A stretch of 64,000 nt of DNA, from positions 11,287,855-11,351,854 of the forward strand of contig JAEMBT020000006.1 of NCBI GenBank assembly GCA_018873245.2. The letters are read 5' to 3'. Shown here in pieces: positions 25,865 through 36,407 of this stretch. Source of the stretch: Archegozetes longisetosus. Its lineage: Eukaryota > Arthropoda > Arachnida > Sarcoptiformes > Trhypochthoniidae. Each line of letters begins with the position of its first letter. Within the stretch, counting starts at the first letter, position 1. The position numbers and the translations under genes were made by a program. The notes below the pieces were generated by a model. It worked only from the letters and a program-made list of their open reading frames with translations, was not told the origin of the DNA and did no database searches.

Positions 25865-26558
25865 AAGAATCCAAAACGTTCTTCGAACCGAGCCTGAAGC
25901 CTAGGCTCAGCCTGAGCTTAGTCTTAACAACATTAGTCATAACAAGTAATTAGAGGAAAACTTTTTCAAAGCATATCTCTCCATAATATTAATTGAGATA
26001 TAGTATTAATCAGATTTTTTTATGTTACTTTCTACAACTTCATCAAAAGAAATAGCTCTCAAAATCAATGAAACTCAACTTTACAATTAATATATAATGA
26101 AAAAATCAAAGACTTAATACTTCACAAAAACAGACCTGGTCTAACATCAATTTGATTGCAGATAACTTGTTTAACTGAGTCACTTTCTTTCCATTGACAA
26201 TGAAATACAGCACCAGATTTTTCAACACTACCATATAGCTGTGAATTAAATCTTGGGGCGCCTATCAGTACGCTTTCCAAAATCGAAAATCAGTTTAATA
26301 TTAAGTAAATAATCGATTTTCAATTGAATGTAAGCATTTTTGATATATTGCAATATTTAGCGTCAAAACTTACTAATTTTTGTCATTCTCCTGATTAACA
26401 CTGAGTGAATATCCAAAATATGATTCAGAGCTCTCTTCATTTGGCTTTGAATTGGAATCATACTTTTTATTGGTGAAAGTTATTGGAAATTTAGTATCGA
26501 CATTATCAGATAATGCAGTAGATAATAATACAAATAAATATAAATATAAATAAATCAT
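19457..26558 (-). CDS. Integrin alpha subunit
   Basis: A complete minus-strand gene. Exon 1 (26558-26374) encodes a signal peptide and the start of the beta-propeller (YFGYSLSVN). Exon 2 (26272-26136) has [20 protein letters not shown]. Exon 3 (23165-22846) has CAHAWV and MMSGFSSTF. Further exons carry FG-GAP repeats with Ca2+-loop sequences: [26 protein letters not shown] and [15 protein letters not shown] (about 22230), [11 protein letters not shown], and [14 protein letters not shown]. The thigh/calf region follows from about 21540 ([26 protein letters not shown]). A TM helix lies at about 19745-19675, then the last exon begins with YGFFRRKKR, the conserved GFFKR-type membrane-proximal motif. 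There is no inserted I domain. The protein is a heterodimeric adhesion receptor; ligand class is not decidable here. Intron 2 (23166-26135, 2970 bp) is packed with repeats, whereas the other introns are short. Confidence 0.92.
23535..23722. mobile_element. Short inverted-repeat (MITE-like) element in integrin intron 2
   Basis: GGGTCTGGCTCTGCTCACTGACA near 23547 is matched in inverse orientation by TGTCGGTGAGCAGGGTGAGACCC near 23688-23710, with TTTTGATA on both outer sides. No coding content. Confidence 0.5.
24030..25313. mobile_element. hAT-like non-autonomous element with GAGCGC-rich termini, interrupted by a nested insertion
   Basis: The ends are inverted: CAGTGATGC at 24030 and GCATCACTG ending at 25313, each followed inward by GC-rich, partly self-complementary GCTCG/GAGCGC repeats that stand out against AT-rich surroundings. 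The CAGTG-type terminus suggests hAT. No flanking 8-bp target duplication could be matched, and there is no transposase frame. A second element (24177-24769) sits inside it. Confidence 0.6.
24177..24769. mobile_element. Nested non-autonomous DNA element with 11-bp target duplication
   Basis: TAGTACGTATT at 24166-24176 is repeated exactly at 24770-24780. The inserted segment has short inverted ends (GGCTGTGCC / GGCCCAGCC) and subterminal clusters of GACTACT/AGTAGTC motifs in both orientations. No coding frame. It is inserted into the left half of the older hAT-like element. An 11-bp duplication is longer than the usual 8 bp of hAT and closer to Mutator-like elements. Confidence 0.65.
25342..25525. 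repeat. 66-bp perfect inverted repeat (hairpin) in integrin intron 2
   Basis: Bases 25342-25407 and 25460-25525 are exact reverse complements over 66 bp with a 52-bp spacer. The arms start ATAAACTTTGTCTTCG. The transcript of the integrin gene would contain this hairpin. Confidence 0.9.
25772..25864. repeat. (CCTGAG)n hexanucleotide satellite
   Basis: About 15 tandem copies of CCTGAG with one C-to-T interruption (GAGTCT). Degenerate copies continue to about 25918 (GAGCCTGAAGCCTAGGCTCAGCC). It lies in integrin intron 2. Confidence 0.95.
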
Positions 26559-26749
26559 TTTAATTATAATATGAATAGATATAACATTAACGTTATTTTA
26601 TACACGAAGCATAAAAGGGTGTGAAAACTTCCTTCACAATATTACATAGTAATCTTTCAGTTTCCTGTTAGTCATTGCTCTAAAAGGATACTTGCTTCAT
26701 TTTTACAATATTGCATAAATCAATATCTTGTGGTAGTTTATCTGGCAGA

Positions 26750-27273
26750 ATTTTATCCTTCCTGGGCCTGAAATTCGAAACAAATCTTACATATTCTGAC
26801 TCTGCGTGAAATTTCAATAGTGAAAATCGACATCTCCGGGGCAGGAAATGACAATTACGAAGATTCGGAAATTCACCTTGCTAACTCAAAAAATCGGAAC
26901 TTCGATGCAAATCTTGTATATTCTTGTTCTCTGTGAAATTTCCAATGGGAATATTCACATCTCCAATGGCTTATTTGCCAATTTCTCATTCTGAAAATTT
27001 AGCATGATGATTTTGAAAATCGAAATAAAGTAAAATAACTTATAAGCAATAAATCATTAATAATTTTCTACAAATACTATGAAATTTCATGGAAAATCAA
27101 AATATATAGATATATTTTACTTTATTTCGATTTTCAAAATCATCATGCTAAATTTTCAGAATGAGAAATTGGCAAATAAGCCATTGGAGATGTGAATATT
27201 CCCATTGGAAATTTCACAGAGAACAAGAATATATAAGATTCGTTTCGAATTTACAACCCAGGAAGGATAAAAT
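26750..27273. mobile_element. Foldback element with 120-bp perfect arms and a tandem outer unit
   Basis: Bases 26917-27036 and 27114-27233 are exact reverse complements (120 bp, 77-bp spacer). Outside the perfect arms, ATTTTATCCTTCCTGGG at 26750 is inverted at about 27257-27273. The left side also holds a diverged extra copy of the unit (26750-26880 against 26881-27036), so the left arm is a partial tandem duplication. It lies just upstream of the integrin start and has no coding capacity. Confidence 0.85.
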
Positions 27274-27641
27274 ATTACCCAGATTTTTTCTATATTTGGA
27301 CACATCCTGACATTTCATTTGATAAACAAGTCTATGGTTCAAAAAGAAATGACATTGAAACCATATTTATCCATTATATAAAAGATATAAAGCGAAAATA
27401 AAGTTCTCCTGTTATACAAGCTTTCCTAATCAGTGCCTATATCTAAGTGTGCAGTATATGGTATACTTGAATGTGTTTAATTATTCAATTACAAGCTAAA
27501 GACTTAGTTTGCGTGTTCCCACACATTTAACTTCTGAATTTTATTAATGACATAGTCTAAAGACTAATTACTACAAGTATTTAAAGACAAGTTTCAACTG
27601 AAAGAACTGAAATTTTTCATAAATTCCTATGAAACACCAAA

Positions 27642-29342
27642 ATGGATTCACTTTATAACTATATTTCATCATTGGTTGAGTCGAAATTTTTCGCGACACT
27701 AATTACTTTAACTTTATTGGTTACCTATTTGTATCGTAAACTGACATTATGGAAACGTCAGGGAATACCAAACGACGTTTTTCATACTTTTAAGTCATTG
27801 AATGATGTTTTACAGTTAAACGATTGGAATTGTATCAAAAGAAATTGAAAAATTGTTGGGTAAGTGTCTTATAGTTTTGTGAAAAATTTCGTAAAGGATT
27901 GAATTTCAAAAATTTTTCACGAATAACTCAACTTATAGCACTTATGAATTTTTGTCACGGACTTTATTGGTGGCTGAATCCAAGTTAATAAATCAAATAC
28001 TCGTCGATGACTTCAAAAAATTTTTCGGTCATAGAGTAATAATAAGAAATTTCTGAGTTTTATGCTATTTCCTACTTAAAATTTTTCTGATTAACTCCAA
28101 AGTTTTATGCTTTACCTGATCGGCCAATGGGAAAAAGCCTTATACTTTTGATTATGATTTGTGGAAACCTTCGAGACAACTAATGCTTCCAGTATTTTCT
28201 TTGGCTAGTCTTAAAAGAATCAGAAAACTATTTGAGGATTCAATACGACTGTTTTTGAATAATATTGAAAAGTTTGCTATAAGTGGAGTCTTTTGATGTG
28301 AGACCTTATTTCGAATAGTTTGTTTTGGATATTGTTTTGAGAGCTTTCTTCGCAACTGAAGTCGATTCTGCAAATGATTCAACAAATCCATTAGTTGTCT
28401 ATTCGAGAAGAATATTCATGAAAGATATTTCAATCGAACAATTAATAGCACTTTTCTCTCCAACACTTTCAAAAATCTTTAATTTCCGAGTTATCGATAG
28501 AACGGCTACGGATTTTATGACAAAACTGGTTCAAAAAATGATTGACGAAAGAAAACAAAATAATATCAAAAGAAATGATTTCCTACAGATTTTACCCGAC
28601 TCTATTAATGAAAATCCAAGAACCTCTAAAATCATTCCGTATTTTGATATTAGTTTTATGATAATATAATCAAAGATTAAACAATAAAAATAAATTTCAT
28701 TTCCTCTTTGTAAAGGACTCGATGATAAAGAAGTTATCGGTAATTGTATTTTATTTTTGGTCGCGGGATTCGATACCGTTTCAAGCGGACTCATAAATCT
28801 TGTGTATAATTTAGTGATATATCCTTCACAACAAGAAAAATTAATAGAAGAAATAGATGAAGAGCTCAATGGAATCGAACCTGATTTTGATAATATTAGT
28901 CAATTATCATATTTAGACGCCTGTATCAAAGAATCTTTTAGATTAGAACCTCCTACTGTCAGAATAGAGAGAAAATCTGTTTGTGATTGTAAATTGGGTG
29001 ATATTTTTGTACCAAAAGGCACTCTGATCTCAATTCCCTAAAAGTCGTACACAGAGATCCAGATAATTTTGAAAATGCGGACGAATTCATACCTGAAAGG
29101 TTTTACTAGAAAACAAACATAAGATTAAACCGGGAACTTATGTACCATTTGCTAACGGACCGCGAAATTGTATTGGAATGAGATTTACCTTATTAGAAAT
29201 GAAGTTTTGTTTGACAAATCCATACAATATGAATTCGTTAAATGCAGTGAGACTGAGGTTTGTCTTCAACTATGATGCATTGAAATTTGAAAGTGATAAT
29301 AACGTCCTGATAGAGAAATCCGAACGAAAGTTTAGTTATTGA
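27642..29342 (+). pseudogene. Cytochrome P450 (CYP3-clan-like) pseudogene
   Basis: A P450 is readable from N-terminal anchor to heme loop but in changing frames. N-terminus: hydrophobic anchor from ATG 27642. Middle: WKPSRQLMLPVFS and FVLDIVLRAFFATEVDS. I-helix: VAGFDTVSSGL, in place of the usual AGxxT. K-helix: KESFRLEPPT (ExxR). Meander: [18 protein letters not shown]. Heme loop: [13 protein letters not shown] (FxxGxRxCxG, near 29150-29190). Lesions: a frame shift near 27822 in exon 1, another near 28280-28290, an in-frame TAG at 28316-28318, shifts near 29040 and 29110, and an eroded C-terminus after the heme loop. Catalytic motifs survive, so the loss is fairly recent or partly assembly error; the stop plus several shifts favour a true pseudogene. 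Confidence 0.85.
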
Positions 29343-31061
29343 TTCTTAAGATATTATAATGAATAGTATTCTAATACTTTGATATAATTTTAATGATAGT
29401 TTAATGAATATTATAAGACTAGTTGTGAGATGATAGGACTTCTCATTCAGTTACGGTGGAACTTTGTCCTCAAACTGAAAAATTTGGTTTTGGCAGTACG
29501 AAAGTCGAATATTTCTTAATTATTTTTTAATTAAAATGATATTTTCAACTTAATTTAATAAAACCGTATTAAAATACACTCATACATTAATAATCAACTA
29601 AATTGAATTGATAAAATGCATTTATAAAATGTCCGCAGCAGTAAAATAATTTTTTAAAAATGTAATATTTAGAGTTTAGCTTCACATGTGCTGAAAGACC
29701 ATAGACATTAATATTATATGCCAAAGTGCTTTTACGGGACTCATTTTGGTCAGCGATATTTTTGTTTTCAATGCACTAATAAATTATTTCGATATTATAA
29801 CGTGAATGTCCACATGTTAACCTTTAAAACGACACGTTATTTAAATATAAAACAGTTAAATTTTTTTGTGATTTTTGTGAAAATATTTTGTTCGGATTTC
29901 TCTATCAGGACGTTAGTTTAGAAATACTAATTTAACTGTTTGAACAGCCAATCGAATACTATTCCGGACAAATCATCTCAATGCCTAATCGTTTAATCTT
30001 GAAAGTAAAAAAGAGGTCATAAGACGAGATCATCAAACGACTTCAACATTTTAATTGATTGCTGAAAAATTCTGTTACGTCTTTACCTTTAGTTTACTCA
30101 ATATGCTTTCCACCAGTCGATTGATTGATTGGTGTAAAATTTGATTTAAAATTTTACTCTGATCAACATTTGGTTCATTTAACATAATTAATACAATTAT
30201 TCTTCAGCAAAAAAATTCCAAATGAATAATAGTTAATATGAACATTTATGTGCCCGTCATTGAATTATTTCTTGAAATAGATTTGAGTTTTATTGACTTA
30301 TAGTTACACCATTTCAGTTGTGTTGTCAGGGATTAATAGTTAGAATTCTTCTGGTTTTTTCAACTTTCTATTAGAAAAACGTGAAAATATAGACAAAGTG
30401 ACAAACTTTATACATACAAAAAGATTGAGACATTTATGATGTTCTACGTTTGGTCTCTGAGAGTCGACTCCCCGATTTCTTAAATGATATAAGCAACGTG
30501 ACATTGAAAAAACGTATTAAATAACTTAGTATTAGTTTGAATGTACCCTCTATGAAATATGCAAAATCTCGATTCAAATTACTTAAGGTTATTCTCTTAA
30601 TTTAGTTCTTAAAAGATTCTTGTTATCAATATTTCAGATATAGTCATAAACTAAACACAAATATTAAATTTCGAAACTAGTTAACTATTTCAGAAAGTTT
30701 AGATAATTTACGGAATTCAATACGTGAGCAATCAGTGCAGATTTAAATTATTATTCAAGCAAATAATTTTATACATCGTTTTGCTAATATCAGAAATACT
30801 ATATACTTATATATCTAATTGTGTTTATATGCTTTTGGCTTCTTTTTGATAAACTTCTCCACACTTTTCAATACAGACCGCTCAAGTATTTCAGTACCTT
30901 ATTGCTAAGTTGCGGTCTTTTACCAGAACTTACATTGCATATATGCTTAAAGTCTGAAAACACGATGAGGGCCATCGGAGCATCTGATGGAATCTTTACA
31001 CTCTTACTACTGTTGTTATCTTTAGTTGTCCTTATATATGTATTCCGTAATATTAAGGAAC
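29343..31061. other. Intergenic; one doubtful hydrophobic frame
   Basis: Mostly featureless AT-rich DNA. A hydrophobic 87-residue frame at 30821-31084 overlaps a repeat tract and is not supported as a gene. Confidence 0.4.
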
Positions 31062-31445
31062 AATTGAGTGATGGTATGCAATAACCAGTCATCTCTTGAT
31101 CAGTATTGCATATGAAAAAAGCTTTTATAATATCAGTTAAGAGTAGACATAAAGCACGACATGTATTAAATAAGAGTTTTTTAAACTCATTTAAATTTTG
31201 TTTCTTTAATAAACAGAGGTTTCAATTAAACAAAGCATTAAGTTTTGAAAGAAAATAATAAAATTAATAACAAACTAAACAAAATAACTAAGATTGAATA
31301 TATGTTAAATGAGTTTAAGTTATATTCTTTAGTAATAAGTAATTTATTTTTATCTGAAGGCGTCGTTCGTATCAATACATTTGGGGCCTTTAAAAATGCA
31401 ATACTGATCAAGAGATGACTGGTTATTGCATACCATCACTCAATT
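31062..31445. repeat. 50-bp perfect inverted repeat with 284-bp spacer
   Basis: Bases 31062-31111 (AATTGAGTGATGGTATGCAA...) and 31396-31445 are exact reverse complements. Both arms adjoin copies of a short motif resembling GGAGCATCTGATGG (30974, 31455). Confidence 0.85.
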
Positions 31446-31919
31446 AGTGCTGTCGGAGCATCAGATGGGATCCTTTTTGCAGTTTTCCTAATCTTTGCCA
31501 TGTTTGACGAGCCTTTATATATAAGCTCATAATCTATGGAGTGATTAGTGCTGTCGGAATATCTGATACAGTAGAATGCGCTTTACTTGTCATTTCTTTG
31601 GTACCATTTTTGATCTAAACTTTTTACTTCAGATTTAAGATTCAATTCCACAAATTTCTTTTATTCAACTGATTTTTATGCTCTAAATTTTCAAATGAAA
31701 CTGTTGTTCGCCAAACTCATTCGTATTATTGTGCTGAAAAAATTGAGACTTTAGTAAAAGTACAGACTTATATTGCTTTTATTACGCTCAGAAACTTAAT
31801 GATCTTCGATAGCAACCAGGAGTGATGCATTGCTATTGCATACTTTTATCAGACCATAATATTGAAGATACTAAAAAACTTATAGAATATTCTATGTACT
31901 AATAAAAAACCAAATCGAA

Positions 31920-32405
31920 CGTTACGGCGAATGCCGGCAACCAGGAGGTACTAACACTGTCTTAAACGGAAACATCAGTAACTAAAAGTTTGGGGCAACG
32001 GTCAATTATTGCATAAGTAGCATCTAATGAATTATTGGTTTAACATGTTTACGGTTGCCTTTTATGTCATCAAATGATATCTATAACGCTTCAATTAGTC
32101 AAACCAATCATGAGTTTACTCAAAACAATTTGAGTCATAGAGGTCATCATGGTCATAACAGCTATGACTCAAATTGTTTGAATAAACGAAACGATTAGTT
32201 TGATTGATTGAGGTGTCATAGATATGGTTTTATAACAATATGAAGCTTTGAACGTGTTAAACCAATGATTAGCCGTTTTGTTAAATATGACTTAATTACG
32301 AAATAATTGATCACTGCCCTCAAATAGAATCTCAAACTTTTAGTTGCTCTAATATGCGTTTAATACAGTGTCAGCACCCAACAACAGCAAGTAATCGCTG
32401 TAACG
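31920..32405. mobile_element. Long imperfect palindrome (about 235-bp arms)
   Basis: The whole interval folds on itself around 32140-32160. The outer ends are CGTTACGGCGA / CGCTGTAACG, the middle arms share AACTAAAAGTTTG and ATTGGTTTAACA in inverse orientation, and the centre is CAAAACAATTTGAGTCATAG against CTATGACTCAAATTGTTTG. Collinear similarity over the full arm marks a foldback DNA element. No coding frame. Confidence 0.7.
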
Positions 32406-33239
32406 CCTGGCAAAAGGTTGACGTGCATCAAAGGAAGCTCAACATAGCAACGGCCTCTTTCTTATTGTTATCGAGGGTTATTGGTTTTTCAAGTACCGCC
32501 GACAGATAAAAGTTATGTATTTGTCATCACTAAAAAGATGCAGAAGAGTTGATAAACCTAAGGGCTCAATAACTCATTGAGACCTGTATTACGTTTAGTG
32601 ATATTAATCGATAAACGAATACTTAAAAGATTAGTTTAGAACTTTGATAAAATGGAATTTGACTCATCTTTGTATTAAGTTAGTTGAGTCAATGCCACAT
32701 CGATTACAAGAAGTGATAGCTCGAGAGAACAGTCCAACTTATCATTAAAATTATTTGAATTGAATCACAGTTGACTGTTGAACTATTTTGATTGAAATAG
32801 TTTGATATGTTTTATCAGTAGCTTTCATTCTATGACTTATTATTTTTCTTATGAATATCAAATAAATTGACTTCAGCTACGAATAACATTATTACTCACA
32901 TGCTTTTTAATTATTGAGTAATGCCATAGTTTGACTCTATAAACTTATAGTTTCAATTCCTATCTCGTCCCTCTTATCTTATCCAAACGCATCAGAGATT
33001 AATCCGGGATCTACGCATAACTTTTTTCGACCGACTGTACATACGTAAACCTTTTTCTAATAAAATACACATCAATGACTCTCGAGTCAAGTCATTGAAT
33101 ATACCAATAATTAGAAAGAGATAAAGTATTATATTTAGAATTTATGCAGGTCAGAAGAAGACTATCAAATTAATTTTATAAATAGTTGCTAAAAAAGCTT
33201 TAATTTTGAACGATTGTCAACTGTTAAAAACTTATTAAT

Positions 33240-33430
33240 GGTCGATAGCAGCTAAATTAGTCATGTGCCAGGGTGCATCTAATGGGTTATTCATGTATTT
33301 ATAGAATTAGGTTTAACAAGAAAAGCACATTATGAACATGTGTTAATAGCTCAGAGAGTATGTCGGGAAATGTGCCCTAAAAGCATAGGAACGAACACTC
33401 CATTAGATGCTATTCGCGCTTATCGCTGAT
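33240..33430. repeat. Short relative of the 31.9-kb palindrome family
   Basis: Near-inverted arms built on GCATCTAATGG (33272) and CCATTAGATGC (33399), the same core motif that recurs at 32018 (AGCATCTAATGA). Likely a deleted member of the same family. Confidence 0.4.
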
Positions 33431-33492
33431 TCTTAAGTTTTAGGATGTTACAGTCAAAAACAATACGTTGTGATGTCTCATATGACTCACAT

Positions 33493-33703
33493 TAGAGTAC
33501 CAAAATTTCAAAAATCTTTCTTCCACCTCCACTTGACCAATAAAATTGTCTCCAACTCCACTCCAATCCCACTAGGATTACCTCTTACTCCACTCCACCT
33601 ATACTGAAATACGAATCTTTATCCTCAACACCACTCCATTCGAATTAACTTTTTGTAACTCCACTGCCGCTCCATGGAGGTGGAGGTCAATTTTGGTACT
33701 CTA
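33493..33703. mobile_element. hAT-type MITE, 211 bp
   Basis: 15-bp perfect TIRs (TAGAGTACCAAAATT at 33493; inverted at 33689-33703), flanked by ACTCACAT (33485-33492) and ATTCACAT (33704-33711), an 8-bp target duplication with one mismatch. The interior is rich in CTCCACTCC repeats and non-coding. Confidence 0.8.
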
Positions 33704-34211
33704 ATTCACATGTGACTTACGCTTAAACATTATTATTATTTATTTCCGTTTAGTACTGAAGTCATAGCTATATTGAGTAATAAAACAAAATAATCGATCG
33801 TCTCTGGATTCTTAATATAATAATTTTTATAAATGATTAATAGAATTGCATTAACTAATAGTATTAATTAACATAAATTACTAGCTTTTGTATAATTTTT
33901 AGATCTTTCTTCGTAGATTGCTCAATTACATAAAAATATACGAAAACCGGTCGTTAAAACTCGAGTTCGACCTCGATCTAATCGAATCATAATGTCATAA
34001 GACGCACAATTATTTCTTTTTTCTCATGAAAAACATATATAATCATCATTGAATAACTTATCTAAATTATCAATATAACTATCAATTAAGTAAAAGAGAA
34101 TTAAGGTTAATTCTGAATAAAAGAACTTTACTGCTTGTGCTTCGTCGTAGCTTTTGAATATATGTTTGTATTGGGTGAGAAATTCAATTCAGTCAAATTC
34201 TCAAATCAAAT

Positions 34212-35653
34212 ATGCAGAATAGATTCTGTCAAAACTTCACTTCGGGAATTCCAGTTTCAGCTGATAAGCATATTGTATATACTGCTAGAGAAAGTTTAAA
34301 CTTCTCAGCAGAATTCTGGCAACCATTTATTGATGTGAAGGTAAGCAATGAAAGTACTTTAATTTGTGGACCTCTTCTTGGGATCGCTATTGAAATAGCA
34401 AAGAATTCGAAATCAAAGTAAGTTCAATGAAATGAGAATCTGTGAGCGAATAGGACAATTTTTGAAAAACTATCGTTCTACTTTCTAAAATTTCAGCTTA
34501 ACTTATATGAGAACTCTGGGCGGCAAATATAGTGAAAATCTTGAAATGCTTAGCAAACAGCAGACTAATATATTTTTGACTCCATTTTCACCATCTACCT
34601 ACAATGAATCAGAACAAACAGAACTTTCAAGATCTATCGGCGATCTATCTATGATTAGCATTCTTTCAGCAAAACAACCCATTGATTCTTTGTTTCATTT
34701 GTTGCATATATTTAGCATTGAGATTTGGATATGTTTTGCTGTCTTCTACTTCTCGATCTCAAGCTTAAGTTCAATTATTGATAAGCGTTTGAATGCTTTT
34801 ATAAACTATTTAGCGATAACTCTCCGCCAATCACTCGCAACTCTTAATTACGACAGTAAAACTGCTTTAATATCATTGATTTGGCTTTATGGTACTATGG
34901 TTTTAATGTGGGCTTACTCTGGATTGTTGTTAACATTTCTAGTATTTTCAACGCCTTATGACAAAATTGATTCTATTCATGATTTAGCACAAAAAGACAT
35001 TAAATTTTCGGTTTTTGAAGACGAAAGTGCTTTCGATTATATGAAAGATCCAAACGAACCCTATTACCAAAAGTTTCTAAATCGTTGCATCCCTGAAGTC
35101 GCGCCAAATGAAGCTAAAGAGGACTGGGAAACAAGGATTTTTGACAAAATATCGAAAGGAGTTTACGCATTGGTTAGCGATGAGCCATTTCTTGATTATT
35201 ACTTCGCCACAAAGTTATCAAAATATCCAAACTTATATCGATCCAAATCAAGTCAATTAGTTCTTCCGTATTTCATACTACTAGCAAAACATAATTCTAA
35301 AGAATTGGTTCATACCATTAATAGAGTGTGAGAAACTTTATATAATTTTAAAAATATTTGTAATCATTATTTATCTAATCTTAGTTAATTTGCACAGAAT
35401 ATGCTGCATTTTCGAAAGTGGTTTATACGATTTATGGGTTGAGGACACATTAGAGCGCAATAACGATGCTATTAAGCATGGAATCTATCATGTTGAAGAC
35501 GAGACATATGAACACACGCCAATTATTTTGGAAAAATTCAAAAGTTTATTTTATTTGCAAATCGTTGCATTTGTTTTATCAGTTTTTGTTTTTATTACTG
35601 AAGTTATATATTCTTGTTTCAGTAATTCAAAAAAATACTTAAAGAAAATCTAG
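34212..35653 (+). CDS. Divergent ionotropic receptor (IR), ligand-gated cation channel
   Basis: Three exons, 34212-34417, 34497-35327 and 35398-35653, join in phase to 430 residues. Residues about 1-70 form the first ligand-binding half (GPLLGIAIEIAKNS). M1 is IFSIEIWICFAVFYFSISSL. The pore/M2-M3 region is TALISLIWLYGTMVLMWAYSGLLLTFLVFSTPYDKIDSI. The second ligand-binding lobe contains VYALVSDEPFLDYYFAT and, at the exon 2/3 join, ICCIFESGLYDLWVE. M4 is FYLQIVAFVLSVFVFITEVIY. This order is that of arthropod IRs, which derive from ionotropic glutamate receptors and mostly serve chemosensation. The protein is short for the family and lacks an obvious signal peptide, so an upstream exon may be missing. 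Confidence 0.85.
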
Positions 35654-35676
35654 AATTTTCTCAAGTAAATTCAGAT

Positions 35677-36407
35677 CAGGGCTCTCAGTTAAGCGCAAAT
35701 TTATTATTTTGCGCATTTCGATAGGGCTCTATCGATATATTGAATAATACGATACATTGATATAATGATATGATATACACTAGTATTCAAAATTTTTCAA
35801 AAGTTGAATACAGTTTTTAAACTTTTGATCGATACATAATTTTTAATATAAACCTCTTAATCTCTTAATATAGACGGCATCTCTATTTTTGTGATATAAT
35901 ATTGAGCACAAATTATATACGAAAATCATTATACTATATAAAAATTTTATTCGCTTAGAAATCTATGATAACATTTTATTTCAGAAAGTTAATTCATTCC
36001 ACAATTTATATGTAAAAAATGTTATTCAATTACAATATAATTAAATTAATTGTTATAGAGAGTTTCAAATTCAGTTTCAGACTCTACCTCTAAATTTTCG
36101 ACATCATTAGAATTATTAGAATTAGAAATATTGGGGTACAAAATTTCCGTTGTCATGTTTTGGCGCATTTCTCGTAGAGGATAAAATGAAATACAATTTA
36201 AGTTATTTGAATTCAAATAACTTTTAATTTTTAAATGAGCATCAAGTGACGCTACACTTAAGCAAACTTATTTTGACAAAATATTTTGCGCAATTTTGCG
36301 CAAATTTTGCGCAGATTTTGCATAAGTTTTGTTCGTACAACTATCGAACAACTTTTTTGTTCGATAGTACGAAAAGTGCAAGAAACAAGCGAAAACTGAG
36401 AGCCCTG
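35677..36407. mobile_element. hAT-type non-autonomous element with perfect 8-bp TSD
   Basis: TIR CAGGGCTCTCAGTT (35677-35690) is inverted at 36394-36407, and both sides carry ATTCAGAT (35669-35676; 36408-36415). Inside are tandem TTTTGCGCA repeats (about 36280-36315) and a hairpin (ACTATCGAACAA...TTGTTCGATAGT, about 36340-36370). There is no transposase. It inserted about 20 bp downstream of the IR stop codon. Confidence 0.9.

Noticed and set aside
30821..31084. 87-residue hydrophobic frame with GASDGI, briefly reminiscent of the rhomboid GxSG site
   Set aside because: No flanking rhomboid helices or partner motifs, and it overlaps an inverted-repeat tract where the same short motif recurs in other frames.
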